Shown piece by piece: positions 29,062 through 36,886 of a stretch of DNA of 64,000 nucleotides. The notes beneath the pieces were generated by a model. It saw only the letters and a program-made list of their open reading frames with translations. It was not told the origin of the DNA and did no database searches. The first letter of the stretch is position 1. Each line of letters opens with the position of its first letter. This stretch comes from JAQGMV01 sp035626595. GTDB taxonomy: Bacteria; Pseudomonadota; Gammaproteobacteria; Burkholderiales; SG8-41. Made by a program: the position numbers and the translations under genes. Location of the stretch: contig DASPNJ010000046.1 in the NCBI GenBank assembly GCA_035626595.1, positions 33,685-97,684 on the forward strand. Direction: 5' to 3'.

Positions 29062-30060
29062 CTACACGATCTTGTGCTCGCTCGCCTGGAATCGGTAGTG
29101 GCGCACCGCTTCCAGCGCCGCTTCGGCCGCGTCGACCGCCTGCTTCCTCAGTGCTTCCGGCAGCAGGATCGCGAACTCGTCGCCGCCCAGCCGGTAGAGC
29201 TCCGCGCCGGCCTCGCGCAGCGCATCGCGCAGCACGCTGCCCACGCCGATGATGAGCTGATCGCCGGCGCGGTGGCCGAAGTTGTCGTTGACGTACTTGA
29301 AGTGGTCGATATCCATGAAGAGGAGGGCGCCCACGCCGCCGTCCTTCAGTGCCGCGTCCACGCGCATCTGCAGACTGTGGCGATTCGGCAGATCCGTGAG
29401 CGGATCGTGCATCGCGAGATGCTCGATACGCTGCGTCGCGAGATGCTGCTCGGTGATGTCCCGCGCGGTTCCGCGTATGCCCAGCACTTCGCCGTTGTCG
29501 TCGTGCGTGAGGCGCGCGTTGATGCCGATCCAGCGGTCCTCGGCGGCCGCCGTGAGCACGTGCGTCACGTAGTTCTTCACCTCGCCGCTCTTTCTCAGCG
29601 TCGCCAGGAAGCGACGGTTGGAGATGTGGGCGGCCCCGGCCTCGAAATCGAAGAAGCAGCGGCCGATCAGGTCCTTGGGCGCCAGCCCGAAAATGTCATG
29701 CGCTGCGGTGTTGAGATAGGTGAAGCGCCCTTGGGCGTCGGTGGCCCAGATCAAGTCGTGGGAGGTTTCGACGAGGTCGCGGTAGCGGTTCTCGCTCTCG
29801 AGCAGGAGCTGGATGATGCGCCGCTTCTCGGCGAGCGCTCGCTTGACCGTGGCGAGCTCCTTCGATGTCTTCTCGGCGCTCGCCGAGAGGCCCGAAGCAG
29901 CGAGCCGGTCGATCAGTTCCTTGGAATATCGACGGTGCCCGCCGGAGGTGCGCAGCGCCACGAGCACGCCCTGTTCGTCCCACCGGCGCAGCTTCTGGAT
30001 CGGAATTCCGAGGAGCTCGGAAGTTTCCTGAATGCTGTATTCCATGTCGGACGCGGACAC
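29062..30060 (-). CDS. N-terminal fragment: MerR-HTH/PAS/truncated GGDEF
   Basis: This is the product if translation ends at TAG 29062: 332 aa with HTH, PAS and most of a GGDEF domain (signature LYRLGGDEFAILLPE). It lacks the last strands and helix of the cyclase fold (ASIGIALFP onward), so cyclase activity of this fragment alone is doubtful. DNA-binding and PAS sensing could persist. The HTH segment EYSIQETSELLGIPIQKLRR followed by a GGHRRYS wing is typical MerR. Confidence 0.6.
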   Translation of the reverse strand: MSASDMEYSIQETSELLGIPIQKLRRWDEQGVLVALRTSGGHRRYSKELIDRLAASGLSASAEKTSKELATVKRALAEKRRIIQLLLESENRYRDLVETSHDLIWATDAQGRFTYLNTAAHDIFGLAPKDLIGRCFFDFEAGAAHISNRRFLATLRKSGEVKNYVTHVLTAAAEDRWIGINARLTHDDNGEVLGIRGTARDITEQHLATQRIEHLAMHDPLTDLPNRHSLQMRVDAALKDGGVGALLFMDIDHFKYVNDNFGHRAGDQLIIGVGSVLRDALREAGAELYRLGGDEFAILLPEALRKQAVDAAEAALEAVRHYRFQASEHKIV

Positions 30061-30174
30061 CGAACCTCCCTGACGAAAGCCGCCGGCGCCCTTCATGAGC
30101 GTGGCGCCGGGCAGCCCGAAAGTGTATCAGTACGGAGGGCCGGCCATGGTGAATAGCCGTGTCGAATTAAGGCC

Positions 30175-31101
30175 TTAATGCACCTGCTGCGGCTCGTTCA
30201 GACCGTTCTGCCGCGACACCAGCCGCTGCATGAGTTTGAGATCGCGCAGGTTGATGCGCAGCGCTGCGTCGACCCAGATCTGAACCACGTCGAGCAGCTC
30301 GTCGAACGTGATCGAGTGCACGCGGCGGCGTGTGGCGGCGAGCGCCTGGAGGCCGTTGCGGCTGCGCGAGCGGCGCTTGATGAACGCGCTCAGCTCGGTT
30401 TCGCCCTGACCGTCTTCCGCGACGACGTCCACCACGCCCAGCTCGTGCATCTCGTCCGCGCTGTAGACCTTGCCGCTGGAGATCACTTCCTCCGCGAGCT
30501 TCTGGCCGATCTTACGGTCGAGGAACGAGTACGCGCCCATGCCGGGGAAGAGGTTGAACAGGATTTCAGGGAAGCCGAAGCGCGCGCTTTTTTCCGCGAC
30601 GATCACATCCGAGGAGAGCGCCGCCTCGAAGCCGCCGCCGAGGCACTCGCCCTGCACGAGCGATACCGTCGTCACCGGCAGCTCGTGGGCGATATAGTTG
30701 CGATACAGCACGTCGATGCAGGCGCGGCCATAACGCGCGAGGCCCGCGCGATCGCGCATCGCGATCAGATGCTTGAACAGATCCAGGTCACCGCCGAGAT
30801 TGAACACGCCGGGCATGCCCGAAGCCAGTACGACGTATTCGATCGGATGATCCTCGCCGTCGCACGCCAGCACGCCGCGGGTGTCGGTGATGAACTCGTA
30901 ATAGGCGCGAATGTCCGCGAGCAGGCTCGGATTGAAACAGGGGCGCGGGTCGGCCGTCCAGCGCGACCAGAGTGCGCGCGTATCCTTGTCGAAGCGCGCC
31001 GTGAGCTGCGGCGAAAAGCTCAGTTCCAGCCCGGTCGGCAGCGGCGCGGTAATCGGGGCATGGCGGGCTTCGAGAATGGCGGCAGGGATGCGCATTTCCA
31101 T
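30175..31101 (-). CDS. rpfF: RpfF-like crotonase, putative DSF-family signal synthase
   Basis: Crotonase-fold protein of 308 aa that matches Xanthomonas/Burkholderia RpfF far better than ordinary enoyl-CoA hydratases. Matching segments are VLASGMPGVFNLGGDLDLF (oxyanion region), ALVQ-type SLVQGECLGGGFEAALS with Glu159, and GFPEILFNLFPGMGAYSF with Glu179, equivalent to RpfF Glu141 and Glu161. The C-terminal IWVDAAL also matches. In characterised RpfF these residues dehydrate 3-hydroxyacyl-ACP and release cis-2-unsaturated fatty acids (DSF). ATG 31101 has AGGAG seven bases upstream; the frame stays open to 31200. Its neighbours are a cyclic-di-GMP gene downstream and a divergent acyltransferase/ligase. 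The product chain length is unknown. Confidence 0.85.
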   Translation of the reverse strand: MEMRIPAAILEARHAPITAPLPTGLELSFSPQLTARFDKDTRALWSRWTADPRPCFNPSLLADIRAYYEFITDTRGVLACDGEDHPIEYVVLASGMPGVFNLGGDLDLFKHLIAMRDRAGLARYGRACIDVLYRNYIAHELPVTTVSLVQGECLGGGFEAALSSDVIVAEKSARFGFPEILFNLFPGMGAYSFLDRKIGQKLAEEVISSGKVYSADEMHELGVVDVVAEDGQGETELSAFIKRRSRSRNGLQALAATRRRVHSITFDELLDVVQIWVDAALRINLRDLKLMQRLVSRQNGLNEPQQVH

Positions 31102-31162
31102 GATGTTTCTCCTGGTCTGATCGGCGGCGTGAGCGGGCGGAAGTGTTAAATACGTCACGCGA

Positions 31163-31191
31163 TTAATAGTGCAGAGGTTTTTAAAAAGCAA
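31163..31191 (-). promoter_or_regulatory. Candidate sigma-70 promoter of the rpfF-like gene
   Basis: On the minus strand, TTGCTT (31191-31186) and TATTAA (31168-31163) are spaced by 17 bp, about 62 bases before the ATG at 31101. The 304-bp divergent gap (31102-31405) is distinctly AT-richer than its surroundings and must also hold the promoter of the acyltransferase gene, for which I see only a weak TATGCT near 31366. Confidence 0.5.
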
Positions 31192-31405
31192 ATCTAACAA
31201 ACTGATAGATTTCTCTTTTGTCGTTCAGGAACGGCGCCTAACACAACCAATGGTGGTTCTGCGCCAGAAAACGCAGCGCGATCTACAACTTATTGAGGTA
31301 GGAGATTCGACCCGGCACTACAGGGTGCGGAACGTCGTCTTGGCCCACAATGGGCTCGAAACAAGGTATGCTCAAAAACTCAATTAGTTAACTGCGATAC
31401 TTCAT

Positions 31406-33541
31406 GTGATACGCGCGATTTCGCGTGCAATTCTGCGCACGCTCTTGCGGGTGCGGGTCGAGGGCGACACGAGCGCCCTCGCGGGCGCTCGCCGACTCGT
31501 CGTCGCGAATCACGATTCGTTTATCGACGGCGTGCTCCTGGGGCTGTTCCTGCGCTCGACGCCGAGCGTCGTCGTGACGCCGCAGGAAATGCGTCACCCG
31601 TTCGTGCGTTTGTTCCGCTCGAGCGTGCGCTTCATCGTTCTGGATCCGACGCATCCGCTCGCGCTGAAAACGCTCATCCGGCAGGTCCGAAACGGCGAGA
31701 CCGTCGCGATTTTTCCGCAGGGCCGCGTCACGACGACCGGCAGTCTCATGAAGGTGTACGACTCGGCAGGCGTGATCGCCGCGCGATCCGACGCTGACAT
31801 CGTGCCGGTGCACATCGCGGGCACGCTCTACTCGCGGTTCTCCGGCGTCGGCGGCGCATTTCCGCGGCGTCTCTTGCCGCGCGTGGTACTGACGGTGCAC
31901 GCGCCCGTGAAGCTTTCGCAGCTCGCCGGTGTACACGCGCGCGAGCGGCGGCGGCAGCTCGGCGACGAGATGCTCCAGCTCATGCAGCGGATGATTTTCG
32001 ACTCGCGCCGTCGCCAGACGCTGTTCGACGCGTTCGTGGACGCCGTCGAGCTGCATGGGCGCAAGACGCGCATCGTCGAGGACGCGCGCGAGACGCAGAC
32101 CTATGGCGGTCTGCTCAGGACGGCGCTCGCGGTCGCGCGCTTTTCCACGCGCGTGAGCGATGAGCGCGAAGTCGTCGGTGTGCTGCTTCCGAACCTCTCG
32201 ACGACGGTCGCCATCGTGCTTGGACTCACGGCGATGCGCCGCGTCGCGGCCATGCTCAACTACAGCGCCGGAGCCGAGGCGATGCACGCGGCCTGTATCG
32301 CGGCGGGCGTGAAGACAGTGATCACGTCCAGGCGCTTCGTCCAGGTCGCGCGGCTCGAAGCAGCCTTACGTGCGCTGCAGGGCGTGCACCTCATATACGC
32401 TGAAGACCTGCGCACAAGCCTGACCGCGCGAGACAAGCTCTGGCTCGTAGCGCGCGCGCTCAAGCATCCGCGATCGGTCGTGCCGCACGTCGCGCCCTCG
32501 GAGCACGCGGTTGTCCTCTTCACGTCGGGCTCCGAAGCGCGTTCGAAGGGTGTCGCCATCTCGCACGACGCCATTCTCGCGAGCACCGCGCAACTGCGCT
32601 CCGTGATCGATTTCGGCCCGAACGACAAGTACTTCAACGCGCTGCCGATGTACCACACGTACGGCCTGATCGCGTGCACGCTGTTGCCGATTCTCACCGG
32701 CACGCGCCTTTTCCTGTACACGACGCCGCTGCACTACCGGATCATTCCCGAGCTCGTCTACACGCGCGACTGCACCTACATGTTCGGCACGAGCACGTTC
32801 CTGGGGCACTATGCGAAGCACGCCCACCCATACGACTTTCACAGCGTGCGAGTCGTGATCTGCGGCGGGGAGAAGCTCAATCCGGACGTGGCGGAGATCT
32901 GGGCTTCGAAGTTCGGCCTGAGGATCATGGAAGGCTATGGCGCCACCGAGTGCGGCGCCGCGATGTCGCTCAATACACCGCTCAGCTATCGTGTCGGCAG
33001 CGTAGGCCGCTTTCTGCCGGGAGTGGAGTGGCGGCTCGTGAACGTGCCCGGCATCCAGCGCGGAGCGGCGCTCCACGTGCGCAGTCCCAATCTCATGAGC
33101 GGCTACTACTTCTACGAGCAGCCCGGCGTTCTGCATCCGCCGCGATCCGAGGTTGGTGTCGGCTGGTACAACACCGGCGACGTCATTGATCTCGATGGCG
33201 GCGGCTACGTTACGATCGTCGGCCGCGTGAAGCGCTTTGCGAAGATCGCGGGCGAGATGGTCTCGCTGGAGCTGATCGAGCGCATCGCATACAACGCGTC
33301 GCCCCAGCACAAGCATGCGGCGACGGTCGAGCAGGTGAGCGGGGGCGGCGAGAGCACGCTGCTCTTCACGACTGACGCGTCGCTCGACCGGCTCAAGCTC
33401 GTGAAGGCGGCGCACGAGCTCGGTGCGCAGGAGCGCGCGGTCGCCCGTCGCATCGTGAAAGTCGCATCGCTCCCGCTGCTGGGCAGCGGCAAGACCGATT
33501 ACGTGACGCTTACGCGGATGGCGACGACGAAGACCGCGTGA
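31406..33541 (+). CDS. Bifunctional acyltransferase / acyl-ACP synthetase (Aas type)
   Basis: Fusion of a PlsC-type acyltransferase and an AMP-forming acyl ligase, 711 aa, the layout of E. coli Aas (2-acylglycerophosphoethanolamine acyltransferase/acyl-ACP synthetase). The HX4D motif is NHDSFID (His36, Asp41). The second motif reads FPQGR (103-107) where FPEGR is usual, followed by the Aas-specific VTTTGSLMKVYD. The ligase half has the P-loop-like LFTSGSEARSKGV near 370, GYGATECG near 513 and the GDVIDLDGGGY hinge. It starts at GTG 31406. It is divergent from the rpfF-like gene. It may recycle fatty acids or lysophospholipids, or handle DSF-type acids as RpfB ligases do; the last is inference. 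Confidence 0.85.
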   Translation: MIRAISRAILRTLLRVRVEGDTSALAGARRLVVANHDSFIDGVLLGLFLRSTPSVVVTPQEMRHPFVRLFRSSVRFIVLDPTHPLALKTLIRQVRNGETVAIFPQGRVTTTGSLMKVYDSAGVIAARSDADIVPVHIAGTLYSRFSGVGGAFPRRLLPRVVLTVHAPVKLSQLAGVHARERRRQLGDEMLQLMQRMIFDSRRRQTLFDAFVDAVELHGRKTRIVEDARETQTYGGLLRTALAVARFSTRVSDEREVVGVLLPNLSTTVAIVLGLTAMRRVAAMLNYSAGAEAMHAACIAAGVKTVITSRRFVQVARLEAALRALQGVHLIYAEDLRTSLTARDKLWLVARALKHPRSVVPHVAPSEHAVVLFTSGSEARSKGVAISHDAILASTAQLRSVIDFGPNDKYFNALPMYHTYGLIACTLLPILTGTRLFLYTTPLHYRIIPELVYTRDCTYMFGTSTFLGHYAKHAHPYDFHSVRVVICGGEKLNPDVAEIWASKFGLRIMEGYGATECGAAMSLNTPLSYRVGSVGRFLPGVEWRLVNVPGIQRGAALHVRSPNLMSGYYFYEQPGVLHPPRSEVGVGWYNTGDVIDLDGGGYVTIVGRVKRFAKIAGEMVSLELIERIAYNASPQHKHAATVEQVSGGGESTLLFTTDASLDRLKLVKAAHELGAQERAVARRIVKVASLPLLGSGKTDYVTLTRMATTKTA

Positions 33542-33625
33542 TTCGGTCCTCATGGAATAAGCTGCGGTCTCGATTTGTTATACGATGTGTGGCCTTGCCG
33601 CGGTTCAACTTAGTGAGGAGACAGG

Positions 33626-34084
33626 ATGAGCTACAGGCTGCTTTCGGCCACCGGAGCGCTCGCCGTATCGGCGTTCGTCGCGTTGCCGGCGTATTCACAG
33701 GTGAAGCCCGACACCCAGGTGCGTCAGCGCCAGGCGGCAATGATCCTTCAGGGCAAGTATTTCTATCCCATACGAAACATGGCGCAGGGCAAGATGCCGT
33801 ACGACGCGAAGATCGTCGCGCGCAACGTGACGTATCTCGACTCGCTCGCGCAGATGCCGTGGGACGGCTTCACCCCGGCGACCAAGGACATCAAGAGCCG
33901 CTCCACGCCCGCGGTGTTCAGCGAGCCGGCGAAGTTCAAGGAAGCGGCCGACCGGTTCATGGCCGAGGCCGCGAAGCTCACCGACATCGCGCGCAAAGGC
34001 GACGAGGCGGCCATCCGGTCCCAGATCCTTGCCGTGGACAAGACCTGCAACAGCTGCCACGAAAATTACCGCGAACGCCAGTAG
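33626..34084 (+). CDS. Cytochrome c' type (class II cytochrome c)
   Basis: Exported four-helix-bundle cytochrome of 152 aa. A signal peptide occupies residues 1-24 (cleavage near AYSQ). The single haem site is C-terminal, CNSCH (141-145), as expected for class II cytochromes; the body is helical and rich in Ala/Lys. GAGGAG lies just upstream of ATG 33626 and TTATAC about 48 bases upstream is a plausible -10. It is followed 9 bp later by a diheme cytochrome gene, so both may form a periplasmic electron-transfer pair. Confidence 0.9.
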   Translation: MSYRLLSATGALAVSAFVALPAYSQVKPDTQVRQRQAAMILQGKYFYPIRNMAQGKMPYDAKIVARNVTYLDSLAQMPWDGFTPATKDIKSRSTPAVFSEPAKFKEAADRFMAEAAKLTDIARKGDEAAIRSQILAVDKTCNSCHENYRERQ

Positions 34085-34093
34085 GATTCGGTC

Positions 34094-34996
34094 GTGTGGT
34101 CGCTGACCCCGCCGCGGCGGGGTTTCTTTTTTGCCGTGTCTTGGCAGCTCGCGCGGACCGCGCTCGTCGCCGTCGCGCTGTACGCTGCACCGGCGTTGGC
34201 GCAGGGCGATCCCCAACGCGGTTTGTACATCTCCAAAGCCGCCGGCTGCCTCGGCTGTCATACCGAAGCGAAGCAGGATGCCGTGCCATACGCGGGCGGT
34301 CGTGCGTTGAACACCGCGTTCGGCACGTTTTACGGGCCCAACATCACGCCGCATCCGCAAAACGGGATTGGTGGCTGGACGGAAGCTCAGTTCATACGCG
34401 CACTGCGCCACGGTGAACGGCCGGACGGCGCGAGCTACTTTCCAGCCTTTCCGTACACGTCGTTCACCGGGATGTCCGATCACGACGCTCGCGACCTGTG
34501 GGCCTACCTACGCTCCCTTGCGCCGAGTCCGCGCACGAACCGGCTGCACGAGATCGGCTTTCCCTACGGCTGGCGTCCGCTCGTCCGCGTCTGGAAATGG
34601 CTTTACTTCACGCCGGGCCCGTTGCACGACGATCGGCAGCTTTCGCCGCCGCAGAATCGCGGCCGCTACCTCGTGCAGGCGCTCGGCCATTGCGGCGAAT
34701 GCCACACGCCGCGCAACATGCTCGGTGCGATGCGCGAAGACCGCTTTCTCGCAGGTGCGCGCGACGCGAAGGACAAGAAGATTCCGAATCTCACGCCGGC
34801 GCGGCTGAAATCGTGGACCGACGCCGAGCTCCGGCAGTTCATGCAGACCGGTGACACGCCCGACGGCGATTCGGTGTCCGAGTCAATGGCGGAGGTCGTG
34901 CGCAACACCACGAGCCAGCTCACGCCGCAGGACCTTGCGGCGATGATCGCTTACCTGCGCGCCGTTCCCCCCATCGCGGAAGAAGACAAGAAGTAA
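34094..34996 (+). CDS. Diheme cytochrome c
   Basis: Periplasmic protein of about 300 aa with two CXXCH sites: CLGCH (52-56) and CGECH (200-204), each heading a class I-type cytochrome domain. The layout (ITPHPQNGIGGWTEAQFIRALRHG after the first haem) resembles cytochrome subunits of membrane alcohol and aldehyde dehydrogenases. The hydrophobic segment around 18-36 ending in ALAQ is the signal peptide. The listed GTG at 34094 gives a long n-region; a GTG at 34136 is an alternative. No dehydrogenase partner is adjacent; the molybdenum hydroxylase at 37.5-40.1 kb is a possible one. Confidence 0.85.
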   Translation: MWSLTPPRRGFFFAVSWQLARTALVAVALYAAPALAQGDPQRGLYISKAAGCLGCHTEAKQDAVPYAGGRALNTAFGTFYGPNITPHPQNGIGGWTEAQFIRALRHGERPDGASYFPAFPYTSFTGMSDHDARDLWAYLRSLAPSPRTNRLHEIGFPYGWRPLVRVWKWLYFTPGPLHDDRQLSPPQNRGRYLVQALGHCGECHTPRNMLGAMREDRFLAGARDAKDKKIPNLTPARLKSWTDAELRQFMQTGDTPDGDSVSESMAEVVRNTTSQLTPQDLAAMIAYLRAVPPIAEEDKK

Positions 34997-35012
34997 ATCA
35001 GCGCCGGCCGCG

Positions 35013-35429
35013 TCACTCCGATGTGGCGCGGCGCGCGCGCTTGATATCCCCGCGTCGCTTTTTTTCCTGGATTCGGCGCTCGCGCGAAGCGCGCGTGGGT
35101 ACGGTCGCCCGGCGCGGCTTCACCGGCTGCGCGGCCTTGCGCACGAGCTCGATCAGGCGCGCGAGCGCATCCGCGCGATTTCGGCTCTGCGTGCGGAAGC
35201 GATCGGCGGTGATGACCACCACGCCGCTGCGGGTCGCGCGGCTGCCGGCGAGCCGCAGGAGCCTCGTGCGCACGGCTGCGGGGAGCGAAGCGGAGCACGC
35301 CGCATCGAACCGCAACTGCACGGCGGTGGCGACTTTGTTCACGTTCTGACCGCCGGGCCCGGAGGAGCGCACGAAATGTTCTTCGATCTCGCTTTCGTCG
35401 AGCGCGATCTGGTCGTTGATTCGGATCAT
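35013..35429 (-). CDS. arfB: Alternative ribosome-rescue factor / peptidyl-tRNA hydrolase ArfB
   Basis: Hydrolyses peptidyl-tRNA on ribosomes stalled without a stop codon. The 138 aa protein has the GGQ catalytic motif at residues 26-28 in RSSGPGGQNVNKV. The long basic C-terminal tail (KKRRGDIKRARR) enters the mRNA channel in E. coli ArfB. Single domain, no codon-recognition domain, unlike RF1/RF2. Convergent with the diheme cytochrome gene. Confidence 0.94.
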   Translation of the reverse strand: MIRINDQIALDESEIEEHFVRSSGPGGQNVNKVATAVQLRFDAACSASLPAAVRTRLLRLAGSRATRSGVVVITADRFRTQSRNRADALARLIELVRKAAQPVKPRRATVPTRASRERRIQEKKRRGDIKRARRATSE

Positions 35430-35528
35430 GCGCTGCCGCGGATTCGGGGTTCGTCGCGCGTCGGTTAGAATCGTGAGCCCATGTTAGCAGTGAACCCGCA
35501 GCGCCTTGCCGCGCCGGGAAAAGGACGC

Positions 35529-35879
35529 ATGAACAGACGCTCGATCATCGCGCTTTTCGCGCTCGGCGCGCTCACCGCCGGTGCGCACGCGCATCACGGC
35601 TGGAGCGAGTACGACACCGCAAAGCCGCTCAAGATCTCCGGAACGATCAAGGCATCCGGTTACGAGCACCCGCACGGTCACATCACGCTCGTGACGGCGG
35701 AGCGTTCGTGGCATGTCGTTCTCGCGCCACCTTCACGCATGTCGGCGCGCGGCCTTCCGGCCGCAGCGCTCAAGCCGGGCACGCAGGCCGAGGTGGTCGG
35801 CTATGCAAACCGCAGTAAACCGGAGGAGATGCGCGCCGAACGCATCACGATCGGCGGCAGAACGACGGAGCTGCGGTGA
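35529..35879 (+). CDS. Small exported DUF6152-type protein
   Basis: 116 aa with an N-terminal signal peptide (MNRRSIIALFALGALTAGAHA, cleavage near AHA-HHG) followed by HHGWSEYDT, the hallmark start of this small secreted family. The rest is a compact beta-rich domain with PHGHITLV. ATG 35529 follows GGACGC; a longer frame from 35481 lacks a signal peptide start. A TAGAAT at 35466 may be its -10. It is paired with a small membrane protein gene, an association often seen. Function unknown. Confidence 0.75.
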   Translation: MNRRSIIALFALGALTAGAHAHHGWSEYDTAKPLKISGTIKASGYEHPHGHITLVTAERSWHVVLAPPSRMSARGLPAAALKPGTQAEVVGYANRSKPEEMRAERITIGGRTTELR

Positions 35880-35891
35880 CGGAGCTGCGGT
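35864..35891 (+). repeat. 14-bp tandem duplication at a stop/start junction
   Basis: GACGGAGCTGCGGT occurs at 35864-35877 and again at 35878-35891, with a third partial GACGGAG. The first copy supplies the stop of the upstream gene and the second the GTG start of the next. Confidence 0.85.
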
Positions 35892-36381
35892 GACGGAGGC
35901 CGCCGGCGGGCCGATCTCGGCGCTGGAAGCGGCGCCGCTCGCGGTCGCGATGCGCCAGGAGCTGTGGCTCTATCCTGCGGTCGAGATCGCGCACATCGCG
36001 GGTTTCGTGGTGCTCGTGGGCTCGATCGTGGTGCTCGACCTGCGGCTGCTCGGGCTCTCGCGTGGCATTTCCGCGCGCGAGCTCTCGCGGCATGTGCTGC
36101 CGTGGAGCTTTGGCGCGTTGCTGTTGATCGTACCCTCGGGCCTTCTCATGTTCATGGCGCACGCGCACGATTTCGTCTCGAATCGCGTGTTCATGCTGAA
36201 GCTCGCGCTGATCCTGCTTGCCGGCGTGAATGCTGCGGCGTACCACATCGGCACGTCGCGCACGCGGGTTTCGTGGGACCGTGACACTGCGCCGCCGGCG
36301 CGCGCCAGGCTTCACGCCGCCGCTTCGCTCGCGATCTGGGCAGGCGTGATCGCGTGCGGCAGGCTGCTCGCATACACATGA
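35890..36381 (+). CDS. Small integral membrane protein (DUF6644-like)
   Basis: 163 aa with four predicted membrane helices (about 25-48, 68-90, 102-122 and 140-160). Conserved-looking polar residues include His in EIAHIAGF and HVLPW and a PSGLLMFMAHA segment. The GTG at 35890 is the first start downstream of the previous gene's stop and follows GGAG; it lies in a duplicated 14-bp sequence. The stop overlaps the dsbB ATG. The family has no assigned function; I infer a membrane partner for the preceding exported protein. Confidence 0.7.
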   Translation: MTEAAGGPISALEAAPLAVAMRQELWLYPAVEIAHIAGFVVLVGSIVVLDLRLLGLSRGISARELSRHVLPWSFGALLLIVPSGLLMFMAHAHDFVSNRVFMLKLALILLAGVNAAAYHIGTSRTRVSWDRDTAPPARARLHAAASLAIWAGVIACGRLLAYT

Positions 36382-36875
36382 GCACGCGCGTCGGCTATGG
36401 CCTCGGGTTCCTCGCATGCGGCGCGCTGCTCGCGTTCGCGCTGTACCTCCAGCACGTGCAGAACCAGGAGCCATGTCCGCTGTGCATCCTCCAGCGTGTG
36501 GCTTTCATCGACATGGCGATCGTGTTCGCCGTCGCGGCGATCCATGGGCCGTACCGCAGAGGCGCGGCGATCTACAGTGGACTGTTGTTCGTGATGGCGG
36601 CCATGGGTGCGGGGATCGCCGGCCGGCAGGTCTGGCTGCAGCACCTGCCACCCGACAAAGTGCCGGCGTGCGGTCCCGGCCTCGAATACATGCTCGAGCA
36701 GTTTCCGCTGAAGGATGCGCTTGCCAAGATTTTCGCGGGCTCCGGGGAGTGCGCTGAAGTCGGCTGGCGCTTTCTCGGTCTGTCCATCGCCGAATGGTCG
36801 CTCGCATGGTTCGTCCTACTCGGCCTGCTAGCTGTGTACGTAGCGCTGCGCGCGCCCCGCGCGAGCGCGCGCTAA
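36378..36875 (+). CDS. dsbB: Disulfide bond formation protein DsbB
   Basis: Inner-membrane enzyme that reoxidises DsbA and passes electrons to quinone. Four helices. The first periplasmic loop has CPLC (Cys33, Cys36) and the second loop has Cys98 (PACGPG) and Cys125 (GSGEC), matching the DsbB pairs. 165 aa from ATG 36378, overlapping the previous stop. Confidence 0.95.
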   Translation: MSTRVGYGLGFLACGALLAFALYLQHVQNQEPCPLCILQRVAFIDMAIVFAVAAIHGPYRRGAAIYSGLLFVMAAMGAGIAGRQVWLQHLPPDKVPACGPGLEYMLEQFPLKDALAKIFAGSGECAEVGWRFLGLSIAEWSLAWFVLLGLLAVYVALRAPRASAR

Positions 36876-36886
36876 CGTTAACGAAG

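Larger units (their letters stand above)
28117..30060 (-). pseudogene. MerR-HTH/PAS/GGDEF/EAL cyclic-di-GMP gene interrupted by one in-frame TAG
   Basis: One reading frame runs from GTG 30060 to the stop at 28117 (647 residues) and is broken only by TAG at 29062-29064. Order: MerR-type HTH with a GGHRRY wing (about 7-55), coiled linker (60-92), PAS (about 92-205), diguanylate cyclase domain with intact GGDEF (292-296), and EAL phosphodiesterase domain. The TAG replaces a residue between HKIV and NLSASIG inside the GGDEF fold; everything after it stays in frame and conserved. No RxxD inhibitory site precedes GGDEF. GGAGG precedes the GTG start; a further ATG is at 30045. It lies 114 bp downstream of, and in the same direction as, the rpfF-like gene. 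The stop may be a recent null mutation, a sequencing error, or read through. Confidence 0.75.
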
